Positions 49,501-61,250 of a stretch of DNA of 64,000 nucleotides are shown here, piece by piece. Position numbers and translations under genes: made by a program. The first letter of the stretch is position 1, and each line of letters opens with the position of its first letter. The DNA comes from Albifimbria verrucaria (Eukaryota; Ascomycota; Sordariomycetes; Hypocreales; Stachybotryaceae). The DNA lies in NCBI GenBank assembly GCA_020081605.1, contig JAHREC010000013.1, positions 6,324,001 to 6,388,000 on the forward strand, written 5' to 3'. The notes beneath the pieces were generated by a model that worked only from the letters and a program-made list of their open reading frames with translations, was not told where the DNA came from and searched no databases.

Positions 49501-50991
49501 TTTTGGTGTGGTGTACGAAGCTGATAGAGGCGAAATAGCTGGTACGAGCTTTCCATTTCCAATTCGATAGAGGTAGTTAAATGGGAGCATTCAATCGAAA
49601 ACGAAGAAGGCTCCGGACGAAACCATCAATGATGTCTTAGTTTAACTCAGTCTTGCATGTGCCAAAACGCAAAGCCCCATGATAAAGCTTAAAAATAAAG
49701 CCTAGTTCTTCAGTGTTGCAGCCGTGGGCTTGTGTGAGTCATGGCCGCGACCACATAGTGCATATATAGTTTGTCTTTAAGTTGATTAGCAAGAAATTCC
49801 TTTGAGGTAGCATATCTCGACATGTTCGTTTCACAACGCTCTTCTACCCCCATCCTAACACCCAAAACAAGCGCAAGATATGGAGTGCCACTGTCCAGGT
49901 CGCTGCGAAAAGCCTGCTCTAATCTTAGTACTTTCTAGGAGAATTTGATGGATCTTCCAACCACGTTAACGCGCGGCTTATAGCCGAGGTATTCTTCCTA
50001 CTCGGAGACCCGTCCGAACTCGCCAACCTGACGAAGGCATCGGATATCTTGGCCCTGCCTGGATTGACTCGGTCAATGTATTGAAAAGACCTTCGCCAGC
50101 ATCATGCCCTAACCTGGCATCTACTGTTGGTGGCACAACCTTGTTCGGTGTAATGGGCACATTAGGAATTAGCCGCTTGAGCATTTCATCAGCTGATAGG
50201 TATTCTGGTGTTTTCAGGATACTTGCTGCCAAGTAACCTCATCGCTCTGAGTGGGTTATGCGTCAGCGTCAGCTGCCTACTAACGCGAAGTACTCCGAAC
50301 TGAAGTATCGTGGGAAGATTCTCTAATTATTAGACGACTACATTGAAAGAAAAAACGCAGAAGCAGTAGGCGGATGTTCATTCAGTTCAACATTCTCAAC
50401 TCTGCACTTGAATAGTATTTGTCAAAAGGAAACAAACAAATAGGTAGAGTCAGTTAGGTCATATCCTGCCTTCATACCTAAAAACAAAATAAAGTCAACA
50501 CTCACTGTACATCAGAGCAAAACGGAGCCTTTGCACTATATACAGGAGCCAGACACTGAACAGAATGCTAATGCACCATCGGGAAGGGTATGCAAAGGAG
50601 GCCAAGAACGGAAACACGGCCAGGGCATATAGAGAATAGGCTTTTGTCATTTAATTTTTTACGTGTAAATGTTGTTGTTTGAATGCTGCAAGTGATTGCC
50701 AAGTATGTTACGGTGATTAAAGATCACTTCTAGGATATAACCAGACTCTTCCTCTTCATAACGATAGAGTATACGGTAAGAAACCATCTTACCAAAGCCC
50801 ATTTCCACTTTTAGACCTGAAGCTTGAGCGGAGCACCCTATATAGATTATATAATCCATGTTCCTATCATCTCCCTCATTTCATGACCACCTTACCCCGC
50901 TGGGCTGGCCCACCGGCAAGACCGAGGGAATGAATCTTCTGACTGAGAACTAAACCTTGGTGGACGTTATATCCACACAATAGTGAGCACC
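49501..50991. other. 1.5 kb gap before the 51 kb locus
   Basis: A minus-strand open frame at 50232-49978 looks like the end of a coding region but has no ATG and no upstream exon. A run of AT-rich DNA follows to 50900. Confidence 0.4.
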
Positions 50992-51949
50992 ATGGCTAAT
51001 AATGCTTTCTTCTTTTACTACGTTCCGACCTGGGATTGGCCTCCCGAAGGTCCTATCAAACTGGGAAACGTACTTTCGTCGATCAAAAGGCCGATCAGCC
51101 GCTATACACAGCCCCTTGCCGGCCGATTCGGAAGTTTACTCAACAGAAAAGTTCGAGGTAAAATATTCCAGGGAGAAGGCCAGGGAAGGCCAATTTTCCA
51201 TCTTGACTAAACCTCTCAGCGTCCTCGGCTTAGGCGTTGATGTTGGCACTGAACTAAGGAAAAGGTATGTATTCGGGATATTTGCTTCGCTTTCCAATCG
51301 GCCTGGAAAGCTCCCCATCAGACTCCACGGGTAGGGGTGTCATGTTGTTGACGCATAAATAAGCCATGAAGAAGTTTTCACGTTTGATAGAGTGGAAACC
51401 AAACAGTTCATCCCAAAAGATGACTACGTCGAGAAATGCATTAATGCCGAACCGGTACGACGCCACCTTGACAGATCTCGGTTCCGTCAACACCTTTATC
51501 TCATCACGGGCATTAAAACCGTACACGGTGCTAAGGCTGAGTCTTTTGTCTCTCGAACACACGGCGGCATGCTCGGACTTGCCATAGACGGCACCGTCAT
51601 CAGTGGTGGCAGTGTTCCGGCCGCGATCGAGCCGGGAACCGGGATTAAGGTTGAGGAAAAGCGAGGCACGAGCTGGAATGGCAGCTCGGATTTTGTGTTT
51701 GCTTTTCGAGTCCGTAAAATCCGCGTGAGCAGAAAAACCAAGAGCCTGATTGACCATGGAGACTATTCAAAAGGCGCGAAATTAGGCGACAAGAGTACTA
51801 GAATCGAAGAGAATCTCCCGGAGGCTCAGTTGGAGTCTCAAGAGGAGTCACAGGCGGCGGAAGAGGGCTACGGTGAAGAAATCTTAATGGAAGGCGATAC
51901 TTCCGTTCGATTCGCGGTGTTTGAGGACGAGGACTCCGATTCTGAATAG
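50992..51949 (+). CDS. candidate gasdermin-like protein
   Basis: Two exons are likely: the first starts at the ATG at 50992 (MANNAFFFYYVP) and ends near 51264, the second starts near 51386. The protein would be roughly 275 residues. Visible blocks are PIKLGNVLSS near the N-terminus, an LGLGVDVG block, ITGIKTV, a glycine-rich GGMLGLAIDG hairpin and SSDFVFAFRVRKIRV. After that comes an acidic, Glu-rich tail of about 55 residues. I recall similar text in fungal proteins of the gasdermin-like kind. The size, the removable acidic tail and the neighbouring subtilisin gene fit HET-Q1-type executioners, in which a protease cuts off a short C-terminal part. One run near 51110-51113 breaks the frame and the splice phase is not fully resolved. 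The family call is inference, not a database match. Confidence 0.5.
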
Positions 51950-52085
51950 CGCTTCTACACTATCCTGCATTAGATTCAAGGCTGTTTGAACTGATGTGTT
52001 CATATCTTTGCCCAGTTTGTTCATTTTCCTGATACAAGTCGAGCATGAAACTTGTGCCTTGAAGGGAGCAGTATTGTCCCCATGA

Positions 52086-55000
52086 CTAACGTTTGAGGAG
52101 TTCCTCAAGCGTGATATCAATTAATTTCTTGTCCTTGCCAAAGAGATTATCCGAGAACAGGCTCAGGGCGACGTAGCTGTAATCATCTCTGCTCCGGGAA
52201 GACTGCGTCTTCTCTGCAATTTTGAGGAAAACCGCAGTCATCTTCTCCTGTCGCTTCAACATACTTGCTATGTCGGGCATATGTATCCTGGTATACTGCA
52301 GAAGAAATGCTGCAATCCCAACAGCAATTGGAGTTGCATACGAGGTGCCAGACTTACACTGAACGCAGTCGGGGTTCAGCACCAAATCGCACTTCCCAAC
52401 AGGCCATGAAGACTGCACAGCTTCTCCTATGGTGGCTATGTTAGCGTCGTGTCTGAGGGCTGTGGGACTGAACTTCGACCGGTTGCCATTCGAATCAGTC
52501 GAATGGACACATATGACGTGGGCGTCTCGGGCAGGGTAGGCCCGGTCCTGATTCGCGCCGCTATTCGAGGCGGCCGCAAACATCAGGACGTGCTTGGAAT
52601 GCGCGTACAGGATAGCCCTCTCCAGTTCCTGGTAGCCATCAATTTGATTTGTCGGATAGCCGAACGACATGGAGATAATATCCACGTTCCACTCGTCTAC
52701 TGCTGTTCTTATAGCCTGGACGACAGGTTAATAGTCATAGAAGTTTGGAGGTATAAAGCGACAGCTTACATCTGCAATGACGTTGGGAGGACATGGGGCT
52801 TCCTCGGCTACCTTTGCAATGTACAGTTCCACATCCGGGCAATAGTCAATCACTAGACTTGCTGTAAAAGTCCCATGTCCGTCTCGGTCATAAGTTCTTT
52901 TGGATGTTTGCTTGTCCAGTTGCGTTTGATTCTGATTTGCCCAGTGTCTAGCGCATTATGGGTGTCATCAACTCCGGAATCAAGGACTGCGACTTTCACT
53001 GGCAAACTTGAACTATCTTCCGAGTCAAGATCCATGTACTTCCTATATACTTCTTGATACTTTGCTTTCCAATTCAAATAGTCCTCGAGCCTGCAAGAAA
53101 TGTGAGAAACTTTCACCGAGGAATACTGAGGCGAAGAGCGGTAGATTCGATAACCAAAGAAATCAAGGGTCAACTGGATCATAAAGACTTATGAAGAAAT
53201 AAAGAACCTACTCTTCGCGAGTGTGAGCGGATGAGGGTTTTTCGTCGTCGTAAAACTTCGCGCCATCATAGTCCATCTTCCTGCTCGATACTGGGCCTGG
53301 GGCTAATAAAACTGATTGCACATCTATTGGCGCATTTGGGTTGAGTCCGACAAAAAGGTGCGTAGGAAGAGCGAATAATGATTTAGTCGAATGCTGAATT
53401 TGCTGAAGCATGGCCGAGCCCATGGGACTCACGGAGCTTTCCGATGCCAGCTCTTGTTCCTCTTTGTTATCGATGGCTTGTCCCCAGCCCACCACATCCA
53501 GCGTCTCTGCTATTTGGTCGAGCTCATCGATGGTGATATAATCAAATGCATCACATAACTCGTCCTCGAGGGGTCGAATGACTTCTCGATATATTTTCTC
53601 TCGCATCAAATCACCGTCTAGGCTTTCTCCCCACTCCCTTGCCAGATCCAAGGGTCCAGGCATTTTCTATCGCGTGATAAAATTGAGAGTTGCGCGGCAT
53701 CTCGCGCTTGTAAGCGTCAAATATTACTGCCACATCAAGCGATCGGGTGGGACTATCACTGCTTTCTGGGACCCGAAGTTCCCTGTTCTTGGCTAGTGCT
53801 TCGAAAGGTGTTGCGAAGTAGAGCTCCATCAACATGATGGCAAGAGTGACTAGGATAGGAAGCGGGTGGCCAACATCGTCCGGGTCCAAGTCGTCAAATT
53901 CTAGGTCATCCGGATCGACATCTTCCAAGTCCTTGTGAGATATGCCCACTCCGAAGGCTTCCTCCACTGCATTTTTATCGTCATTCTGCTCGAGTAACTG
54001 GGCTTGCACAAATGGTCTCAGAGGAATTTTAGACGCCGGCGTGTGGAAAAACAAAACCTGGGACGAGTCCCAATTCGGCCGGATCCAAGGAGTATCGTGA
54101 AGATGAAGCACGGCATAGCTGAGTAGTACGGCGAGAATGCGCTTTGTCTTTTCCGTCAACAGGCGAGATCCCTTCTGGATAAATTGTTGAAGGGACACTG
54201 GCGGCTTGTTCTTGTCGATTCGGAAGCTGCTCATTTTGGACCGGAGCTTGAACAGTCTTCTTCTTTCCACCTTTAGCTCAAGCCGTTGTGAGACCGTCTT
54301 TTGCATCTTTTCAACCTGCTTGCAGAGTGCCTTGACCATCATAGGCTTATAGTCCAGCTTTTTACATTGGCTTGGGCTTCGTTATCAACGACGAAACGCA
54401 CAGTGGTATCCCCGGTCGTATACACACGCACCTCCTGCAAGTCATGGTTGCAACCGAGAAACATGTCGAAATCGTGGTCCCGATCAACCTGAGGTTTGCG
54501 ATACGTCCCAATGCAGAGCCTGGCATCTAATTCATGTACAGGGTGGCATTCACACTTATTGGAGCCCATGAGAGCTTCAAACAGAGACTGCGCCGCGTTT
54601 CTGATAACATATGATGGTTCCGCTCTCCTGGTAGTTCTCGGCTGGTCATCTACCAATAACCCATCCTCGGGGTACATTGAGACAACATCAGCTTGCCATT
54701 CATCAAAACTTTCGTCATGTTCCTGAAGAGTCGAAGAGTCTGGAATAACAAGACAGCTCTTTGCATAGTCAATCTTGGAGCCTAGGCTGCAGTCTCGCAT
54801 GCCATCCCATCGCTCATTCAGGGCGTATTGCCGTGCGTAGGGTCGTCCATTTGATTCTGCCCCGCCTATCGCAATGGTCTTGCAAACGAGTGCCTCGAAA
54901 ATTCCTAGAGCTCGGGTAATCAGGTCATCTCCTGGGCCCAGGGCGGACTTGATGCGGTTGACATGATCTGAAACGAAGACGCAATGGACCATTAGGTGGC

Positions 55001-55182
55001 GATAGAACTTCTTCAATTCTTTCGTCCCCGCTTCGTCACTCATAAGCTTGGCAATCTGCAACATCGACTTTGATGTCGCCAAAGCCAACGATGTCGATTT
55101 GTCTCTGAGCTGACCCTTAAATCTGACGCCATTTCTACATAAGGACCTCCCGAAGCTTGCAAAGTGAAGTGGCCACACCCAT
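52086..55182 (-). CDS. large protein with helical N-terminal region and C-terminal subtilisin (S8) protease
   Basis: The C-terminal domain is a clear S8 protease. The Asp motif VAVLDSGVDDTH is near 52985, the His motif YDRDGHGTFTA near 52880 and the Ser motif SGTSYATPIAVG near 52340, with the oxyanion Asn in AAASNSGAN. Introns are 53211-53091 and 52769-52716. Upstream of 53211 is a long alpha-helical region in pieces, with a part (PPVSLQQFI through HLHDTPWIRPNW and FYHAIEN) that resembles the DUF7580 region seen in fungal immune-like proteins. About five frame breaks occur, most repaired by one base in a run (for example the T-run at 54359-54363). The start is uncertain; an ATG at 55182 is the best candidate, giving close to 970 residues. 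It converges on the gasdermin-like gene with 136 bases between. Confidence 0.75.
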
Positions 55183-55621
55183 CACAGCTGCGAATGGCGG
55201 CCGCTTATCGGGAGAGGAGAAAGGAAAGATCTGGTCCCAAGTGCATGGAGCTCCCTATAAGATACCCAGCTCCCAGTTTGGGAAACAAGGAATAGGGCTC
55301 TGAAACCACGGCGACAGCCCTCTTCTCGATCTAGAAACTGATCAGGGCAGGACGAGATAGAAAACAGATTAACCGCATGCAGGAAACATGCGATCTATGC
55401 TCAATAACGTGACCTTGCACGTGGTATGTATTTATTGGTCAGATCTTCTGCAATTGGATCCCTGTTAACCAGCTACACCTCCACCACAGGGCTCCATCTA
55501 CCAAGCCTGAACCCTTCAAGGACCTCGTCCTACCGAAGAATGGCAGCAGAGGATTGGCAAAAAGAAAAAAAAGAAAGAAAAAGAGCACGTCCTCTCTGTT
55601 GTGTTATTAGGAACTTTATAA
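55183..55621. promoter_or_regulatory. divergent promoter of the protease and RhoGAP genes
   Basis: These 439 bases lie between two divergently transcribed genes. They include an A-rich tract at 55560-55582. Sharing of this region suggests coordinated expression, but no motif is identified. Confidence 0.35.
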
Positions 55622-58600
55622 ATGGATCAAGTCGGGCAAGACACGGTAGGAAGCTGTGCTAAGCAAGCCCTGCACGATTTCCAGCAATGTCTCCAGCTCT
55701 CCGCATCTTGCCACCCGCGAGATGTTGCTCTGGTTGAGGATCAACTCGCGAGGTTCTCCATTTGGGCTTCTGGTATCGGTGTGTTTGCAAGAGGAAGAGG
55801 ATCTATGGACCACCGCCTTAGGGAGGCCCCTGATGTTCGTGATACGGTGGTCGCACTGCTCAACGGCCTAGCCGATGACATCAAGTGCAGTAAGTAAATT
55901 AATTTGCTAGCTTTGAATAGGCATTTCGAGCGTTGAATACTAGCCCACACGGATTGCTTATGGCTGTTTTCTCCCTTTGTGTGAATTGATTATTTATTGA
56001 CTTATTTTATTTTATTTATGTTTTGTCCAATATCTCGTTGTATGTGGCTAATCGCTGGCAGGTATATCAATACTAGAAAGCTTGCTTGAAACCAGAAATG
56101 GAACTTCTGGTTCTGCAGACTCGCCAAATGAAGAGTTTATTACTTCTATTCAAGCAGTTGCGAGTGAGATAACCCTTCTGTACCGGTTATCCAACACTAT
56201 CCGAAGAGCTGGGAGAGACCCAGAACTTGAGAGCAGCACAGTCGTATATCATTCGAGATGACGATGGAACCAATGTGGAACAACTACTTCAAGACCATTA
56301 CGCCAACTACATTCGCGGGCGTTTTCCTAGTATCACCAGTCATCTCTGTCAGCGTCTCGCTGGTTCGATGGTTTTGAGACGGAAGAGAGTACTTTACCGT
56401 AGATCTAGGTACGGAGATAATCCTATTCGGACTAAACAGACAGTTCAGCAGCCCAAAATTCGACCTCCATCAACCAGAGCTCAAAATTCTACCATTCTGC
56501 CACCGCCGGTGGAAGATCTTCAGCGCCAAGAGAATCACTCACAGCCGGCTCCGACCGAGGTTCAATCTGCCGTACCCAGCGCCACCACGTTGCAACCGGA
56601 TGCCTACCAAAAAGTTCCAGCGCCTTCTGTGATTTCAGCTACAAAGACAACAGCTCTCACAAGCCATGAGGAACTCGCGTTTCCTCCTCCTCCAATTGGT
56701 CATATCAGAAGGAGGTTCAAGACATTGAAACGACAGCGACAAAAGGAGAAAGAGGACCAATTGGCACGTATTCGTATGAATCCTGCGAGGATGGCCACAG
56801 ATGATTTGCCCCGTACGTTAAGTTGGGCATCTAACAATCGGTTTGACAAAGAAAAAGATGTCGAATCTATATATAAGACTAGATTGCATCTAGACTGGGC
56901 CGACTGCCTCAGGGCAAATCCAGAAGTCATCTGTCCCATTTGCCTTTACGCCTTGCCGACGTCTTCCATCAGTGAGAAGAAGAAGTGGCAGTAAGTATCC
57001 AATATTCACAAACGAATCTCTGAAGTCTGACAGAAATCAATCCAGTGCCCACGTCACCGGGGATCTCGATGCATACGTGTGTTTGTTTGACGATTGCGAG
57101 CAAGCGGGTGAGCTCTTCAACCACGGCAGCAACTGGTTACAACATATGCGTGATCACACTTTGAGATGGCGATGCAAGTCGAAATCTCACGGCACCCTCG
57201 TCTTTCTTACCGAGAAGGAGTATCTAGACCATATGAGACAAGTGCACCCAGATTCTTTTACTGAGCAGCAGCTTCTCGTTCTTGGAGGTCGAAACGCGCG
57301 GCCTATCGGGCCTGTTTTTGAGAATTGCCCTATTTGCGGTACTAATGATGCTGGTGCGAGTCTGGAGGATCACATTGTAGGTCACTTGAGATCACTGGCG
57401 CTCAGGTCACTGCCGGCGTACGAAGATGAGGCGTCTGAGAGCTCTTATGATAATGCAGGGTCCTCCACAGCATCTCGACCTGTAAGCAGAGCCACGATTC
57501 AAGAGGATCCAGACAAACACTTTATACCTGTTTTCTTTGATAATGGCAACCAATTGGAAGGCGTGCCAGAAGTAGTTCAAAGGCATTCCGAATGGGGTTC
57601 CTGACCGAAGCCATAGATGCACAACAGCAGAGCCTAGTAAATGATCCAATAATGCAGGCAATCATGGAAAGGAATAGAAAAGACTCGGATACAGATTCGT
57701 TACTGTCTCCAATATCGTTGCCGATGCAGGGCGAACCTGTTTCCTTGGATTCTACGACAGACGAAAGAAACAGGATTTCGATCGCAGAGGAAGTCGGTAG
57801 CGAAAATATCCATTCGCCTCATCGAGGAGAAGTCCCAGAAAAGAGAAGCTCAAGCCCTCCTACAGCGACACCAGCTTTAGGAAGGCAGTCATGGTTGAGC
57901 CATCCATTAGCTCAGCGTCAAAACGAAACACTTATGGCATATCAGGAGACCAAACAAGCAGCAAACACTAATGAAAGCAAGGCAAAACCATCAACGCGTA
58001 ATCAGTCCAGAAACTGGAGTTTTATCAGCAGCCTGCGTGATACAAGAGACAGGATCGCTAGGCGTTTCTTGAGAAGAAACAAAGAGGCCACGAAACCGAT
58101 TTCAGCATTTCGGATTGACTCTGAGGTTCCAGATGCCCAGTCCGAAGTTCCAGATGCAAAATCTGAGATTCCGAACTCCGACGTACATCGAGTCTTACTG
58201 AACTTTGAGCCTACTGAGGTTGACGAGATGCAACTTAAGGCCGGGGAGTTGGTTCGCTTGTTGCATGAGTTTGATGATGGATGGGTTAGTGCTTGTACCC
58301 ATCGCCCAAGAACGTAATTAACTAGCTTTTTAGGCCTTATGTGTTCGTCTTGACATGTCTCAGCAAGGTGTAGTTCCCCGGACGTGCATCTCAACTCGCC
58401 CCATCGAAGAACAACCCGTGGCAAGTACTGCTACTATAAGCACACGAGGTTCTGCCCAAATGCCTTCCGGGAAGCTGCGGAGAGCCAAGAGCAGTACGTT
58501 TTTGAAGTCATCAACCGGCCATTGTTCGAGCAGACCCGTATAACTCGGATAGCCAAGCAAATAGAAGCAGCGAGGGATAAGACAGAATTTTGGATGCCAG

Positions 58601-59207
58601 CTATGATATGGAGGTTGATTGATTACGCCAACCACCATGGTTTAAATTCGAAAACCATATATCGAGCGCCTGGGGATCCAGTGGAGGTCTTGGCGTGGGA
58701 GAAACGCTTCGATCAAGGTTTGTTGAACTCGTTCACAATCGAATCTGTCAGGAGCGCTGATATACATGTAGAGTATGATATTGACCTTTTCCAAGCCCAC
58801 AATTCACTTCACATTAATATTGTGGGATCACTTATCAAATCGTGGCTCCGCAGACTTCCGGATAAGCTTTTCCCCTAGACGCCCAGACAAGAATTGCCCA
58901 AGCCGCCCTTTATGGCTTAGGGGACGACCAAGTGCCTCAGATACTGAAGAACGAATTGTCTAATCTGTCTCCATTCAATTATTATACTCTCTTTGCGGTA
59001 ACCTGTCATTTCAGTCTCGTTTTGTCCTATTCCAACGAGAATATGTTCAGTTTTGACACACTTTCTCAACATCTAAGGCCATACCTGCACGTAGATGTTC
59101 GGTGTTTTCGGTTTCTCATTTTATTTTGGAAGGACTGCTGGCAGGGATGTAAGACGGAATTGAGATATATCGAAGTGGAGAATGGTCAGAGAAATATAGC
59201 GCCGTGA
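55622..59207 (+). CDS. multidomain protein: helical N-terminus, C2H2-type region, SH3, RhoGAP-like
   Basis: The gene starts MDQVGQDTVGSCAKQALHDF; introns at 55890-56061, 56991-57045 and 58285-58333 are in phase. The first 90 residues match the N-terminal domain of many fungal immune-like proteins (SIWASGIGVFARGRGSMDHR). A Cys/His region follows (ICPICLYALP, DAYVCLFDDCEQAGE, CPICGTNDAG with spaced His). An SH3 domain begins VLLNFEPTEVDEMQLKAGE and is completed after the last intron with ALCVRLDMSQQGVVPRTC. The C-terminal part resembles a RhoGAP fold (IWRLIDYANHHGL, IVGSLIKSWLRRLPDKLF, LSPFNYYTLFAVTCHFSLVL). Breaks occur near 56220, 57588-57591, between 58400 and 58500, and at 58872-58875. It may regulate a Rho GTPase or act as a scaffold near the membrane. 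Confidence 0.7.
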
Positions 59208-60149
59208 AAGCTGGGGTATTTACCAAGGATAACTGCTCAAGTTCTTCGTGACCTTCCATTTATTTATGGATCGACAAAGGCCGATGGAAATAATGAGGGA
59301 GTTTTGTACATCGAAAATATTACATTAAAAGTCGCGCACCAGTACCACAAAGTTGGTAGGCCAAAGATGATCGGAATGGCCCCTTTCTATGCCGAGAATC
59401 TTTATTCCACGTGAATACAATTATTCCGAGTGTGAATAGACAATATGGCAAAGAAGTAACCGAGAACTTCGAGAGGAACAAGAAGGCTTGTAAGTTGTGA
59501 AGCGGGGCCTAGTTCTTCGTCCTTCCTGTCTGATAGCAATTCGAACAACTGTTGACTCCCGTAAAATCTAGACTTCTGCACGTTCCATATAGCCGCCTAG
59601 TCCGACAATGGGATCCGGCTCGCCTTCAAGAGCAAATCCACAACGGCAATGATTGGGTACACAACTACGGTAAGGGCCTCGGCAGAAAGAAGGGCAGGCC
59701 TATAATTTAAAAGTGACTAGTGAAGGGCCGTGATCATTACAGAAACGATAACGATTTTCCAACAAAGTATTGATACAGGGCCATCGAAGCCCGGTATCTG
59801 TGGTCCATCGGCTGATCCATCGCTAGCAGCGTTTCGTCTGTCTATGCTCGTGTCAAAAGGTTATCAGACATGTGAGCCTCTGGTCAAAGATTTTAAGGGA
59901 AGCAGCAAGGAGACTCAAAAGTCGGAATATTCCAATGTTCGAGGCGAAATGTCTCAATCAACGCCATTCTGAATAATTAAAGCTGGGTATTTGGAGCTCC
60001 ACGTGACAAAATGCGGCTGGGCATGGATGCCTCAATGTAGTCAGCGGCTCGCTCCACAGCCTCAAAATAACATATAATCTTTTGCGACCCGTTCAATGCT
60101 GTGATAAAACAAAAACCCCGCAATACCTCCAACAAGAAATTCCAAATTC
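59208..60149. other. intergenic, no gene supported
   Basis: 3' flank of the multidomain gene and of the small mitochondrial gene. Short frames only. Confidence 0.5.
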
Positions 60150-60592
60150 TTATTTTCCAAACTTGTCAGTTCTGGGGGCGTAGTTAGGATCCTTCTCGCC
60201 CGTCATCGGCTTCATGTGCTCCACAGCTCCGGGGTCCATCTTGTGCGCGATCTCCGTCGCCGTTCTCCTGTTGGCGATTCCAAGGAAGTAGACGGTGGCT
60301 ACGGCCAATGTAAGTCCGCCGACGAGGCTATTGTAGAAGAAACGTCTTGTTAGCAGGTGTCCCATGTAACGGCGGCAGGAATTCCACCATGAACGGTACA
60401 TAGTGCCCAATAGACAAGGCGAAAGGCTCCAACTTACAACATGCTCGTGTTGCTCTTGTCAATTCTGTTAGTATTGGCCTTGAATTCGGCAGGGTCGTCT
60501 CCTCCGGTGGCGTAACCGCGTCGCATGGGCTGGACGCCCAAGGGTCGCAGGGTGCGGATGGGAGCGGCAACGCGAAGTGTCCGGCTGAGCAT
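60150..60592 (-). CDS. small mitochondrial membrane protein
   Basis: Two exons, 60592-60438 and 60327-60150, around a 110-base intron; 110 residues, intact. The N-terminus MLSRTLRVAAPIRTLRPLGV is basic and hydroxylated without acids, like a mitochondrial presequence, with a possible cleavage near MRRGYATGG. One membrane segment follows (LVGGLTLAVATVYFLGIA). It resembles small inner-membrane proteins of fungi; the exact function is unknown. Confidence 0.65.
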
Positions 60593-61250
60593 CTTGGTGA
60601 TTGTTGTAGGTATTTGTGGGTGTTTGTTATTGAAAAATAGGTCCAGAAATTGAGATCATGAATGCAATTGAATTATCTGCTTGGCGAGAGGTTGATCTGT
60701 TTTGTTTTATATGTTGCTTACCCATGACCGTTCAATGTCGTAATGGACAATGTTGACGTAATTGAGATGGTCCAAAGCGCCGACTAAGTGACATATGCAC
60801 TTCAGTCCAGGAATCGTTCTAGAACAATGGGACTCTTTATACGCCATTGGTAGGCCCAAGTTTAATTCTGGGGTTTTGCCGATTTCGTCGCACTTCATGG
60901 CGTAATGAGATCGGTTCATGCAGATGAGATGCCGAGCTTGAGTGTGTTGCTGCAACCCAGTCAGCCCACCAAGACACGCGCACGCGACTACGCTGCGGAC
61001 TAACCAAGAGCTCTGATCTAGTCAATTGTTCGTTCTTTTCGTTTATTTGTTCAATTATCTTCCTTTTTAAATCTATATTCCTGTTCTGGAATTTTAATTT
61101 AGCCCCTTCATTTAATTTTCTTTTCTTCGTCACGGTCGCTTTCGTCTTGACGTTCTCTGAACCAAGCTGGCTTGCGATTCCGCCTCTACTGAACATCCAA
61201 CGACGCCAAAAAGGCCGGTATACTACGACTAGCCACTGTTATAAAGTCTC
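60593..61250. other. intergenic with a lysine-rich open frame
   Basis: A minus-strand frame at 61196-60837 encodes a Lys/Asn-rich first half, reading KKRKLNEGAKLKFQNRNID, within AT-rich DNA. It could be a remnant of a transposase or coiled-coil protein, but no motif is decisive. Confidence 0.3.

Noticed and set aside
49978..50232. Minus-strand frame resembling a C-terminal gene end
   Set aside because: No ATG, no upstream exon and no recognised family.
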